Source of the DNA: Micrasema longulum
Lineage: Eukaryota > Arthropoda > Insecta > Trichoptera > Brachycentridae
Reading direction: 5' to 3'
NCBI GenBank assembly: GCA_022494885.1
Contig: JAGVSM010002795.1
Location: 124,001 to 188,000, forward strand
Length of the DNA stretch: 64,000 nucleotides
The notes under the pieces were generated by a model that was given only the letters and a program-made list of their open reading frames with translations, did not search any database and was not told the DNA's origin. Within the stretch, counting starts at the first letter, position 1, and the number at the start of each line of letters is the position of its first letter. Of this stretch, positions 1 to 11,189 are shown piece by piece. A program made the position numbers and the translations under genes.

Positions 1-187
1 GCAACATTTAAGGATATTTATTTATATTTATTTTATTTATAAAAGAAAACAACAGCCATTATAACAAAATAAAATACAATACTTACAAATAAACCAAAAT
101 TTTTTAATCAAAAGTTTTCTATGTATTACTCCGCGTCATTCCATTCTTTAAAAAAATATATACGTTGAAATATTATTTTGAAGTTAA

Positions 188-430
188 AGCTAGGGTTTCC
201 TAGGACAGCGGTGCCCGTATTTTAACGGCCTTAGTGAACGGTGATGCGGTAGGCAGCCGTCGTAACGATGACTAGAGTGTGGTTTCCTAGGAAAACGGTG
301 TTATCAACACCATTTAACACCGTTTCCCTAGGAAACCACTCTCTAGACGACGTTACGACGGCTTCCCACCGCATCACCGTTCACCACGGCCTTTAAGATA
401 CGGGCACCGCTGCCCTAGGAAACCCTAGCT
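188..430. mobile_element. 243-bp palindromic MITE, copy 1
   Basis: The element is almost one inverted repeat: the left arm starts AGCTAGGGTTTCCTAGG and the right arm ends with its complement, the arms meeting at a short centre near 300-325. The other copy, 47052-47294, is exactly the same length. It lies inside repeat P, whose unoccupied version is at about 43115-43135. No reading frame is present, so a transposase would have to act in trans; superfamily unclear. Confidence 0.8.
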
Positions 431-562
431 TAAGCAAAACAACGTAACCGACGACAATGTAGGCGGCTACGCTAGCTCGCACCACCGTCAGAGTTATAGG
501 CAAAACAGCGTTACCGCCACTATCTTAAAAGCGGAAGGTATTTAAACTATCTGTCTGTCATT

Positions 563-991
563 GAAAGTAGGTTAAATGCTGTCGAAATGCAACCCCTCAG
601 GCGAATGGGCGGTAAAACAATGTATGATAGGTGCACAAATGTCGAGATCCGTGAACTGTGTAGGGCTGAGACATGCATTACCGACAGAATCAAGAAAGGG
701 GTGCTGCGTTGGTTTGGGCATGTAGACCAAATGGATATCGCAAGAACGGCTCAAAGAATCTACGATGCCAATTTTGATGGATGCAGAAGACGAAGAAGAC
801 TGAGAAAGACATGGCACGATCAAGTCCATCAAATACTTGAAGATGGACATGTCAAGAGTAGGAATAATCGGCGTGCGTGCATGAGAAGATGTATGAATGT
901 AGAGGAAGCGAGGTCTGATGCAAAGATATAGTGATATGGCGTTCTATCCTCTCTGCAAGACGGCATGATGGTTTGTTGTTGTTGTTGTTGG
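563..991 (+). pseudogene. RTE-type LINE 3' fragment with (TTG)n tail
   Basis: An open frame at 587-931 encodes the C-terminal end of a non-LTR reverse transcriptase protein (motifs VLRWFGHV, TWHDQV, RRCMNVEEAR), the type found at the end of RTE-like polyproteins. It ends in a (TTG)5 tail near 973-990. It is bounded by an exact 8-bp duplication, CTGTCATT at 555-562 and 992-999, present once in the empty repeat P copy. This is a 5'-truncated retrotransposition product; no RT core remains. Confidence 0.8.
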
Positions 992-1060
992 CTGTCATTT
1001 CAGTATTGGCAGTAACCAACCATTATAAATCCCATTTACAGAATAATTAAAAAATATATA

Positions 1061-2089
1061 GGGTCAAAACACCGATGAATAACCGTTTAAGGTTCAGCTT
1101 GTAGTGAAATCCACATTAAAGGTATAAATTTCATTATTTAAGCGTACAAAATAAAAGAAAACAATAAAAAACACATTCATTTTTCTAAGTACTTTTACTT
1201 TTTTATTGAAATACGAGTATTACAATTATAATTAATATTACTCTAAAAAATTACAGAATCCCCAGTGAATGACCACTACTACCCTAGAAAAAATAATACT
1301 CAGACTTAGTTACATCATAACATTATAAAACACAACATTGTTTTTGGTACGTGTATTTTGTACATACACAAATCTGGATTTCTCCCAAGGGGGAGTAGGT
1401 ATATATTTTTATTAATATCCCTACAGAGATGAGGTAGATTTTTTTTCAAATTCAGGATTATGGATATTCGAGCGTTTACACTTAACTTAACTTCAATATC
1501 AATACACAGATGGCGCTCCAACTCGCTTGTGAATGGTTTCTCATTTAATAACATATATACAAAAATCAAAAATGTTACCTGTGTCGATATTCGCTAATAA
1601 GCGGAATGGGGAATGTTGTAGTACGTAAAGTGGCCACTTAACCCAGCCAATGACAGGTCATAAGCCCTGTAAACGCTCGAATATCCATAATTCTGAATTT
1701 GAAAAAAATTCTACCTCATCTCTGTAGGGATATTAATAAAAAAAATATATATATATATATATATAAAACACCCTAACACATTAGAATATGGACATATTCA
1801 AAGAATTGCATAAGAAATAGCGTCAAAAAAATTTTTACCACACCTTTCCTTATAAACACTATCAATCTCAGAGCAATAACGAGAAGACGCACTATTACCT
1901 TTTGACAACTCGCAGTTCAAAATTGATAGATTTGTTTCTTACCAAAAGATGTGTCCGCCTACTGCTTTTGTTATAGTTTCGAGTGTTAAAAGTTTTTTGA
2001 CTGGACACATGTAGCAATTCTTATTACATTATTTTTTATTAACCAATGGTCATTTACTGGGGGGTGGTCATTTACTGGTGCTTTGACCC
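1061..2089. mobile_element. GGGTCA-ended DNA transposon (element D), copy 1
   Basis: The ends are imperfect terminal inverted repeats of about 28 bases (GGGTCAAAACACCGATGAA against the complement of the right end, GGGTCAAAGCACCAGTAAA), flanked by TATA on both sides. The interior matches the copy at 6400-6880 except for an insertion at 1334-1762. No coding frame longer than short chance ORFs is seen, so it is non-autonomous. TA/TATA target preference suggests a Tc1/mariner-like or related mover (inference). Confidence 0.7.
1334..1762. mobile_element. Foldback element, E2 subfamily, with 9-bp duplication
   Basis: Inverted arms at about 1408-1475 and 1665-1737 (CCCTACAGAGATGAGGTAGA and its complement) flank a single-copy centre. 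The insert is bounded by an exact 9-bp duplication ATAAAACAC (1325-1333, 1763-1771). Element D copy 2 lacks it and shows the intact site near 6655. A truncated relative lies at 51000-51235. An (AT)n run at 1745-1766 adjoins the right end. Confidence 0.75.
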
Positions 2090-2185
2090 TATATGGAACA
2101 AAAATAAAATAAAACATTCTCCTACACAATTCACTATTTGTCGCTTGCGTTGTTCTGCCTATTATGGCTCGATATTTCCCCATTT

Positions 2186-2630
2186 AATGTAAATACGAGT
2201 ACGTATTGATCTTGAAACGAGTTTATCTCCTTCGGACGCAGGATCCAAACAAAATAAAAACAATATTTTAAGCGCATGATAGATTTACACTAGACAAACA
2301 GATAGGAATAATTATAGTCTGTAGAATTGCAACTGGTTTTTCTGTTATTTATGTGAATCTATTATCCACACTTTAACATTACAAATAATGCGAACGTGTG
2401 TTTGTCCGTTTGCTTTTGTTTTATTTCGACGCAATGGAGCGACCGATCGACGTATTTTTTGCATAGGGATAGCCGGATAGTTAACAAGTGCCATAGGCTA
2501 TTATCTAACTTTGATCGGGAAAATAATACTAAACTCACTCGGAAAACAAAGACAGTGACAAATCAAATATTTCAACGAAAGATAAAAAAAAAAAACTTGT
2601 TTCTTCTTGTTTATTCAAATTGTTGTAATA
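2186..2630. other. Unassigned AT-rich DNA
   Basis: No gene is visible. Around 2395-2520 the text (TTTGTCCGTT, then a purine-rich tract) resembles the degenerate terminal repeats common in insect genomes, also seen near 31040, but no boundaries can be set. Confidence 0.35.
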
Positions 2631-2636
2631 GTTTTG

Positions 2637-3097
2637 ACATATTACAATAGAGATGAAGAACATTTTAGAGAAGGTAATGTATAAGTCTAGGCATCTACAG
2701 GGCTTATGACGTGTCATTGGCTGTGTAACACACTGTGTAACATTCACCATTCTGCCCATATTTAAATATCTTTATTCCTTCAATTCTTTCACCTGTTGAT
2801 GTTTGTGAAGTTAAAGAGCTGAAACTTTATTTATGCGGGTGAGATTTATCTAATTGAATTACTTCACCTACATACTAGGCAATGCCTGAAAATTTTAATT
2901 TTTCAATTTCTATACTTCTTCATGTACCAGGTGGATTTATCAACAATATTTTGAGTTTGTCCAAATTTTGGTGAATGTTACACAGTGTGTAAAGTGGCCA
3001 CTTTAACCAGCCAATGACGGATCATAAACCCTGTAGACGCCTAGACTTCTATATTACCTTCTCTAAGATGTTCTTCATATCTGTTGTTATATGTTAA
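2637..3097. mobile_element. Foldback MITE family E, copy
   Basis: Inverted arms of about 120 bases at 2637-2760 and 2975-3097 (ACAGGGCTTATGAC, ACACTGTGTAACATTCACC and their complements) enclose a unique centre with a GTTTGTGAAGTTAAAGAGCT motif. The same arms recur near 17050, 32690, 36650, 40044, 41730, 49200 and 55570. Confidence 0.75.
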
Positions 3098-3439
3098 CTC
3101 TTAAAGCTTTGTTTTGTAAAATAATAAGTTTTTTTTTTTTGGTTTGACAAAAATAATATGCTGCTGCGGCAGTTAATAATATTTTTTTTAAGTCAATCAA
3201 CAGGCTAATGTAAGCTCTAACAGGTTGGCATTAATAAGTATACATAAAACTTAATCTAAGCAGTCTTAAAATCTATTTAAATTTACAAAATGTATAAATA
3301 CGCATAATCTAGGCGGACATGTCAAGTGTGTCTAGCGAGTCAGGAGTGACAGTACCGCTTGCTTCTTGAATGCTTGCCCTTGCTGTAGAAACACATCGAC
3401 AGTACCATTTATTCGAAGGGATTAGATGTTCTCAATTTG

Positions 3440-3757
3440 GACATCTATATCCGTTCAATTCTTTCATCTGTTGATGTTTGTGAAGTTAAAGTGCTGAAAC
3501 CTTTATTTATGCGGGTGAGATTCGTGTAATTGAATTATTTCACCCACATATTAGGAAACGCCTGAAATGATGGTTTTTTTTTCAATTTCTATACTTTTTC
3601 ATCTACCAGGTGGATTTACCAACAATATTTTAAGTTTGTCAAAATTTTTGTAGACAAGAACGGGATTCAACTCCCTGGGAAGCTGTTAATATTAACATAT
3701 TACAACAGAGATGAAGAACGCTTTAGGGAAGGTAGAATAGAAATCTAGGCATCTAGG
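3440..3757. mobile_element. Foldback MITE family E, partial copy
   Basis: Contains the E centre (CATCTGTTGATGTTTGTGAAG near 3470), the subterminal TTTGTAGACAAGAACGGGATT-like block near 3645, and one arm (ACAACAGAGATGAAGAACG near 3703) ending near 3757. The second arm is missing. Confidence 0.65.
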
Positions 3758-3822
3758 CTAAAACAGTTTTTTTTAAACGTACGTATCTATCTACCTAGTT
3801 TTTTGTATATTATTGATTCATA

Positions 3823-4218
3823 CAATGGAGAAGTTCAGTGCCTTTTTTTCATTGAATATTAAATTAAGCCAAAAATTTTTTAAATTTATTTTTACATATC
3901 GTATTATCAGCGCTATGATTTTTTAAAGTTTTGTATTTCTGAAATAACTCCACGTGTGACGTCAGAGATTGTTCTTTGACAGTTCTTCCGATTGATTCGT
4001 TTACGGTGACCAAACCGGATATTCTTCAAAGCTCTCATATCATTGGATGGTTCATATTAACCAGTGACGTCATTTAAAGTAGTGCGATTTAATTTTTTTT
4101 TTTAATTTTTCGTACATTTTCAAGAAATTTTGCGGTACAATTTAACTCTCTCATTTTTACCGCACGCAAGAAAATATTTTTGGTAGCCAATTTTCCGTAG
4201 GGCTAAAGTTCCTCATTG
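3823..4218. mobile_element. MITE family H, copy 1
   Basis: Starts CAATGGAGAAGTTCAGTG and ends with the near complement (CTAAAGTTCCTCATTG), giving short terminal inverted repeats. The interior aligns over its length with 58902-59331 (shared GCGCTATGATTTTT-type block, AATAACTCC, TGACGTCATTTAAAGTAGTG, ACATTTTCAAGAAA). Non-coding. Fragments also lie near 11883-12140 and 53390-53540. Confidence 0.7.
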
Positions 4219-4940
4219 TAAGAATATTTTGAATTTGTCGTACAACATAACGAGTCATAATAAGTTTGTTCATCAAATACAATAAAATACGCCAGTAGTT
4301 TACGAATTAACAGCTCCTCAGATAGCAAAAGGTTTGATTTAATCATATTATTAATGATCTTAGAAGTTCACTACATTGTCAATAAAAACATTATGAATCC
4401 GCAAAACCTTGTTTAATTACAAAACCGGTTCAAAGACAAGATATTTATGCTGGGTGGTCTAGAGTACTTAGTCATCAAAATGCAAATATTCCTTTATGAG
4501 TTAAATTAAAATGAATTAATAATATTAATCTAATAATTATTAATAAAAAGATTTAAAGATGTTTGAAATATATAAAGGCTGTTGACTTAATGCATTATGT
4601 CAGTATAGCCTCTAAATTAACCACTCTCTAGGGGATAGGGACGATTCGGAATAACACCCCTGCTATGACGCATCTTTAAGACCATCCCAATTCGGATATT
4701 TGACCCAAGCAAACATACATACGTACATACGTCTTCCACCCACTGAGCAAGGGTAGTTCCATATTATTTATTTTAATTGAAAATATATTTTTTAATAACA
4801 ATTCAGATTTAAGACGGAAAATGTGACAAATAAGCAACTTTTTAAAATTATACCTACTGCTTTAACTGAGAAACTGTTTTCAAAAAGAAAAATGAATATC
4901 TAGACATTTAGAAAGCTAATATAACCTACCATTGGCTAGT
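4219..4940. other. AT-rich DNA without recognised features
   Basis: No gene or repeat boundary was found. A short palindromic-looking ACATACATACGTACATACG run lies near 4714. Confidence 0.3.
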
Positions 4941-4944
4941 CATA

Positions 4945-5110
4945 AATCATGACATGAGATTTTTTTTATTTTATGTTTATTTAAGAAACCCACAGTACAG
5001 TTAAAAAGTTTAATATTTTACACAGTTAGACTTAACTCGAATGGGCCAGTGAAGTTTCCATATTATAAAGCAATTATATGTAAGGTTATTAATGAAAGTA
5101 TAAAAAAGAG
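4945..5110 (-). mobile_element. LINE 3' UTR fragment
   Basis: On the minus strand this reads into the 3' untranslated tail seen after the LINE at 28.4-30.75 kb (shared TATGGAAACTTCACTGG-type block, GTGTAAAATATTAAAC, CTGTACTGT, then an A-rich end). It is a heavily 5'-truncated copy of the same family. Confidence 0.65.
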
Positions 5111-5489
5111 AAGGAAAAAAAACATAAATGGAAGTTATTTAAAAATTAAAATTTAAGTAAAAAAAAGTTATTTTAAAGTTTGTAGTTTGTAGTGAGTATT
5201 TACAAATGTAAATAATATTAAAAATGAAGAAAATTTGTAAAAGTAATTAAAAGTTAAGAATTAAAATAAAGAATGAAAAATATGCTCAGATGTAAAAATT
5301 AACATACATATTTTAAGGGATTCAAAAAAAAGATGAGAAGAGTCTTTAAGTGAAATATAAGACAATAAATTTTAATCAATTTAAAAAACATCTTCAAAAT
5401 TAATGACGCATTTTAGTAAGAGCAGCAATATATTGATTTTATATACATATGTAATATAGGTAATTAAAAGTAGTTTAAAAGTATAAAAA

Positions 5490-5660
5490 CATGTCAATGC
5501 AGCAGAGAAAAAAGAAAAAAGAACGATTAACCGACGATGGATTGAAGTTCAAGAAAAAGAAGAATACGGAGATCCCAGATCGGATGGTCCAACGACATCA
5601 GAAAGGTTGCAGGTCCAAGGTGGCAAAGGGAGACGGTTGATGGGGAATAGGGAAACATTA
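5490..5660 (+). pseudogene. RTE-like LINE C-terminal scrap
   Basis: A short frame near 5578-5650 translates as WSNDIRKVAGPRWQRETVDG, the conserved tail of insect RTE-like reverse-transcriptase proteins, and then stops. Only about 25 residues remain. Confidence 0.55.
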
Positions 5661-6399
5661 AAAACAAAAATGCATTTTTAAAGTACTTGTTAGTAGCATA
5701 AAAAATATTTTTAAATTTGTAATTTTGAATTCCGCGAAATCGGCCATTGCATTGGCCACGCCCATAATATTGAATTTTAATTATTATTCTATTCATGTTC
5801 ATTTTGAACTTTGTTCCTAACCATTAAAAATGTTATAGTACATCGTCGCGAATCTTGACGTCACAATTATCAATGCTAAACGTCAATATCGCGTTTTTTT
5901 AGTGACATATTTTTTTCACATTTTATTTTTTTAAGTTATGTAAGAAAACATTTCTTCAAAATATCCATATTCATTTTGAAAACACGATTAATTATTCTAA
6001 ATATATTTTTATCGGTATTAGTAGTTTGTGATAATTCCCTAATGTGGAGGTCCAAACGGGAGGGCTTCGTTCAACGCTGGACGTAAGAAGAAGTTTGAGT
6101 AAGCAGTAAGCACGACTAAGTAAGTCATGACATCACCCACTATGTAACTTTTACCGATATCAATGTAGATGAGATTCTATCGATAGCAGTAGTGAAATTC
6201 GGTAGAATCTCATCTAAAAAAATATTTCCACCACAAAGAAATGCCAGAAAATACGAGCACTTTAATAATCGGCTACATGTCAACCTCAACAGTCCTTATA
6301 AGAGATATCCATCAGGTCGAAGACAGTTGGCAGGCAGAGCAAAGGCGATGCATGAGACAGCGGAGAGCTCATAGGGCAAAGGAGACAAAAATGTATATA
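5661..6399. other. Non-genic stretch before element D copy 2
   Basis: No gene recognised. A 60-residue open frame at 6192-6374 has no recognisable motif. An imperfect inverted repeat (GATGAGATTCTA near 6168 and TAGAATCTCATC near 6203) forms a small hairpin. Confidence 0.3.
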
Positions 6400-6880
6400 G
6401 GGTCAGAGCACCAATGAATGACCGCTTAAGGTTCAGCTTGTAGTGAAATCATATAGTATAAATTTCATTATTTTAGCGTACAAAATAAAAGAAAACAGTA
6501 AAAAACACATGAATTTTCTAAGTACTTTTTTATTGAAATACGAGTATTACAAGTATAATTAATATTACTCTAATAAATTGCAGAATCCCCAGTGAATAAA
6601 CACTACTACCCCAGTAAAAATAATATTCAGACATAGTTACATCATAACATTATAAAATACCCTAACAATAACGGGAAGACGCACTATTACCTTTTGACAA
6701 CTCACTGTTTAAAACTGATAGTTTGTTTCTTACCAAAAGATGTGTCCGCCTACTGCTTTTGTCATAGTTTCTAGCGTTAAAAGTTTTTTGACTGGACACA
6801 TGTAGCAATTTTTATTATATTGTGTTTTATTAACCAATGGTCATTTACTGGGGGGTGATCATTTACTGCTGCTTTGTCCC
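6400..6880. mobile_element. Element D, copy 2
   Basis: Aligns with 1061-2089 minus the foldback insert at 1334-1762, from GGGTCAGAGCACCAATGAATG to GGTGATCATTTACTG..TTTGTCCC. It defines the uninterrupted length of D (about 480-600 bp). The right terminal bases are diverged. Confidence 0.7.
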
Positions 6881-6999
6881 CAGTAAAATTTAAAAAAATA
6901 AAAATATTTGAAGTCTTTCCATTTCACTTATTTCTTTAGGTAACTCATTGTACAAATTTTAGCCCTCGCCTAATTTTGAAGATGTTTTTACTGCAAATT

Positions 7000-7120
7000 T
7001 ATTTTATTTATTTATTCATTCAAAATTACACTCGTTTAAATAAAAGCGAACTTATTAGGCGGCGCCCGTGTCAAGCCATAATAATTAACAAGAAAAAATA
7101 AATAGTAAAATTAATTACCT
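7000..7120 (-). mobile_element. LINE 3' end fragment (TTATTCATTC family), copy 1
   Basis: Shares ATTCATTCAAAATTACACTCG, a GGCGCCCGTGT-type block and CATAATAATTAACAA with 17505-17640. The T-rich left edge reads as a poly(A) tail on the minus strand. Confidence 0.55.
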
Positions 7121-7495
7121 TCAAATATGATGACATGTGATGCAATATAATAACAATCCAGAAAAACAAGGTATAGGTAAAAAATAATAAAATTCCAAAG
7201 AACACAAATTAAAAAAGATAATCAGATTTAAATATGAAAATATAAATTATATAAATTTAGATTCATACATGATCAAATATACAAAATAACAGTATAATTG
7301 AAACCAACAAAATAATAGTATAATATAGTAGTATTGATAAAAAAACTAAAAAATAGTATAATTGAAATCAATAGAAAAATAATATATATATGAAAACATG
7401 ATTAAAATGATAATTGAGATATGGTTTCTAGAAACTTACTTTATACTGTAGTAAGAAATAGGAGTAATAAATAGTAGTAGCTGTAGTAAGAAATA

Positions 7496-7692
7496 GGCGG
7501 CCTCCGTGGTGTAGTGGTCAAGACGCTTGACTCACACACGGGAGGTTCCGGGTTCGATTCCCGGTGAGAACACAAAAATTAAAATTTGATTATTCTCAAG
7601 CCTGGTTGTTCTGTAATGTAATTCACCACTGTCATTGGGCCTCCTGGCCTGTTGTGGTGCAAAAAAAAAATGAAATGAAATGAAATGAAAAT
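7496..7692 (+). mobile_element. tRNA-derived SINE, family A
   Basis: The head is tRNA-like with an A box (TGGTGTAGTGGTCAAG) and a B box (GGTTCGATTCC). It is followed by a tRNA-unrelated body ending near TGTTGTGGTGC and a (TGAAA)n/A-rich tail. An inverted copy at 44830-45027 shares head and body. It was probably transcribed by RNA polymerase III. It is not a functional tRNA gene: the folded arms are degenerate and the body continues. Confidence 0.85.
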
Positions 7693-7699
7693 AAATAAT

Positions 7700-9340
7700 G
7701 GGCCAAATAAGATTGAGTACTAAATTAAATAATACAAAAATACACAATAAAAAAACATTGGATATTTTATCTTAAGTTTCATATGTATGTATGGTATTTG
7801 AGGTGGCGATTTATAATTTGAGAGGGAATGTTTAATTGAGTCGTTGATTATGCGGGGTAAGAAAAATGGGGTGCGCGGAGATGGAAAATGCGGATAAAAA
7901 CAATCTGCGGTCAAACGAACTACCGCAAACAAAAACCCTACCTTTGGGAAGTCGAGAAAGGGGATCAGGGATAGGAATCCGGATGCTAAAATCTCCAAGT
8001 CCTTTCTTCCGGGTAGTGCTTCGTTATTGTCAGCGAACTTTCACTAAATTAATCATTAATAAATCCAAGAAAGATTTTTTTCTCAATTGGTCTGGGTGTT
8101 GTGGTGTATTTTTCATTACCTTCTTCCATATTCCCTCTATCCCACCTGCTGACAAACCTAATAGAGGCTTAGCAGGTTATTCCTTAAAAAAAAATTTTTT
8201 TTACAGTGCGGGGATGAATATATCTCTATGAATGCGGCGGCGGTCAGAAGATGAAAAGGTGTGCGGATGCGGGCAGACGATTTAAAAGGCCAGCAGAAGA
8301 ATTATGAAGTGGCATGCGGATGCGGGCAGGCAAATTATGAAAAGGGAAAAAACGAGATTGTTATTGTTGGTTGCTATGAATATGAATAATTGTTCTGATA
8401 CCACCGTTGCTACCCATGGCCATAGCGACGAGGAGAATAAAAAAATATTTGGGGACAGGAAGTTGGAAAATCACAGGGTGCGATCTACGATAGTAGCATC
8501 TTCATCGACCGACGGTCCATTCAGCCACAAACCATTAAATCCCATCAACTTATATCGCAACCAGCATTGTTGGCGAAATTTTATGATATTTAACCCCTAA
8601 ATTTGTTTGACATGAATTTACATTTTATTTTTTGCTTTGCTGTAAGAAAGTCAATTCCTTTCTGCATTCGAATATATGTTTTGAGAAGTATCTTCATTCT
8701 GTAGAATCTGACTGTTTACGAATACCCCTTCATTGCATAAAAAATATCTATGGACCCACAGTGGATAAGAATGTTAGTATTTACGTTGATCATATTTCAT
8801 AATATCCTTAGATAAGTGAGATTTTTTTGACAGTTTATGATAACCTTTTTGTTTTTGTTCGCCCAGTGCAGCATTTTATTACCTTCATATTGTTTTATTA
8901 TTTTCCATAAATAAGTTTTGTTTATCTTTTATGTTTTTTCATGTGGACAAGGATAAAATGGGAGAAATATCTTCTTCAAACCTGTTCTCGAGCCGGACAA
9001 CCGGTATCTTCGGCTATTTGCTTGTTATTATTATAATATATTATTGTAATAACGTCTCATATATTTATCGTTTCCTACTAAAAACGGCGAATAAATACAT
9101 AATGTGGAATAAGCCTTAGCTTTGGCAGAAAGGTAATTTAAAAATGGCCCATTCAAAACGACCGTTAAAATCCATTTTTAAATGATATGTCGAATATTCA
9201 ATTCGTATAAATAATGTCAGTACTTGTACTATTATACTCGAAAGTAATTTTGAATCCAAACTGAGCATGTTTCAAAATAAGTATTATTTCTTGGTAGATT
9301 GAGGAATAATTTGAACTGAAATACTGCAGAATTCATTATT
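7700..9340. other. Unassigned region with a G+C-rich patch
   Basis: Open frames of 121 aa (7866-8231) and 98 aa (8304-8600) show no recognisable domain and no splice or codon signal that would support a gene. Between 8230 and 8345 there are imperfect repeats of GTGCGGATGCGGGCAG about 70 bases apart. This may be the remains of an unrecognised retroelement leader. Confidence 0.3.
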
Positions 9341-9346
9341 TTATTT

Positions 9347-10170
9347 TATTTTGTTTTATTTTATTTCATTGGAAAGCCAACAGACATTTATAAGAATCAG
9401 TTATACCATAAATACATATCATAAAGTCCAATTAGAGGCTTCCACATAATATTGTTATTGTAAATGTTGTCACATAAAAATTATACATAACATAAAATAA
9501 CTAATCATACAAAACTTATAATATTACTAGAAATGTAAATGAATATTGGTCACACAGTTGCACATTACAATAAATAATACAACTATAGTTGACCATACAG
9601 TGTTAATTTATTATGTGCCTACATACAGAACTGCACATAACCTGCGGATTCAAGGCGCAACACCATAACTTGAATTATTTTTGGAAATTTCACTTTTAAA
9701 GGAAGTTAAAGATATGTTATTAATATCTATACAATATTATTTCTGATTACACATATGGCAGGTTCTATTTACAAATGAATTTTGAAAAGATTTAGTTGAA
9801 CATTTAGACATTTTAAAAAGAGATTGGTTTCTGGTCTGCGTTACTGGGACTCTAAAATTAATAAGTGACAGAATCTTAGGGCAATCTATCATGTTATTCA
9901 AAGTTTTATACATAAAAATGGCATCAGCCATGTTCCTTCAAGTTTGGAGAGTTTGGAGTTTAGGTAAGTTTATAGATTCATCTGGACCTGTATTCTGAGT
10001 CAACCGTCTAAAATTGCAATACGATAAAAAATTTGATTGTATGGATTCAATTCGGTATTTTTTTATTGAGGGCTCCAAGCGGGAGATGCGAATTCTAATT
10101 GACTTCGAACAAATGTAAAGTAAAGAGTTCTAAGAGTGCGCGCATGATTGAATTCTCTCCACGGAAGAGG
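9347..10170 (-). pseudogene. LINE reverse-transcriptase C-terminal remnant
   Basis: The minus strand encodes MYKTLNNMIDCPKILSLINF and CNQK at 9931-9737, the C-terminal region downstream of the RT core in a Jockey/CR1-like non-LTR element. A T-rich run (9340-9370) is the complement of the poly(A) end. The plus-strand relative is at 53545-54060, including the 3' UTR. Internal stops and lack of the RT core show it is dead. Confidence 0.65.
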
Positions 10171-10559
10171 AAACCTAACATTTGGTATGATTTTTTCACA
10201 ATTGAGTTGACATGTGCCTCAAACGTTAACTTATTGTCAAGTAGAACCCCGAGATATTATGTATAACTATATGAATTATTCCGCATATAAATTACCGCTC
10301 TATAGTATTATTTTTAGCCAATGACAGAAAAATACATACGAGTACATTAGAAGTTCGAACCGTTAGTAGGGTCGTAGAGAGTCACATCGTTCAATGTCCT
10401 CGATGAAAATATTAAGTTCTCCAAAACGAAAGCCATTTTCAGGAGGAGTGTACAAGTCTGGATTTTGTCCAAGGGAAGAGACCATTGCAGGAGACTGCTG
10501 AGAGATATTGCATATATTAATATACTATTAAACGTGTTGTCCAGGTGGCCTTTGAAATA

Positions 10560-10780
10560 TATGTATGTTAATGTTTTTTATATATTTGTATTTTTTTTTA
10601 AATTCATTTTTTTTGTTTTTGTACAGTATAAACATAAATGATAAAACATAGTATTAAAAAATAAAGCATAATTACATAACAATGAAATACATATTAATAG
10701 TAAAAATAGTAAACAAAAAATCCCACAAAGGCATGGCCTGTTCGTGGGTATACAAGAAAATGTTAATTAATTTTTGCTCC
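10560..10780 (-). mobile_element. LINE 3' end fragment
   Basis: The minus-strand text resembles the plus-strand tail at 49650-49740 (GTATACCCAC, GCCTTTGTGGGATTTTT), ending in an A-rich stretch. No protein remains. Confidence 0.45.
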
Positions 10781-11189
10781 TATAATAAATAATGGACAGT
10801 TATAATATTTTTGTGTAACATAAGAAAGAAAAAATAAGGTATTCTGTAAAAGATAATATGTTTTTTTTTAGTAATTAAAAAAGGAAATAAAAAAAAATAT
10901 ATAAATATATTCCTTATTATTAAAGGGCAACAAAATAAATCATAGACAAAAAGAGTTCGTATCTTTAGTTTGAATCCAGGATAGTGCATGTTTTTTAAAA
11001 TAAGGAAAATTTTGAAAGTTTGTAATCAATAAAATATTATCAGTAAAAAAGAATTAAAAATTTTTGGGCCTATAAAATATGCGTGTCTCTGTGCGAGCCT
11101 CGATTTACAATGTGGTATTTCTAACACATAATATATAAAATAAAATTTTTATTTTTGCTATTATTTAATTATGTACGTGCTTCCACTTT

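Larger units (their letters stand above)
1..2185. repeat. Repeat P, copy 1, split by nested insertions
   Basis: Blocks 1-187, 431-562, 1000-1058 and about 2093-2185 align in order with the nearly uninterrupted copy at 42950-43410 (shared landmarks: a stretch ending CCATTC near 145, GCTACGCTAGCTCGC near 467, AACCAACCATTATAAA near 1015, TTCACTATTTGTCGCTT near 2130). The gaps are occupied by a palindromic MITE, an RTE-type LINE fragment and a GGGTCA-ended element. The nature of P itself is unknown; it has no visible coding capacity. Confidence 0.75.

Noticed and set aside
1735..1768. (AT)n run as a promoter or origin element
   Set aside because: It adjoins the right arm of a foldback insertion and is a simple repeat.
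7503..7570. Functional tRNA gene
   Set aside because: A and B boxes are present, but the arms do not fold into a clean cloverleaf and the same unit with its body recurs reversed at 44830-45027, so it is a SINE head.
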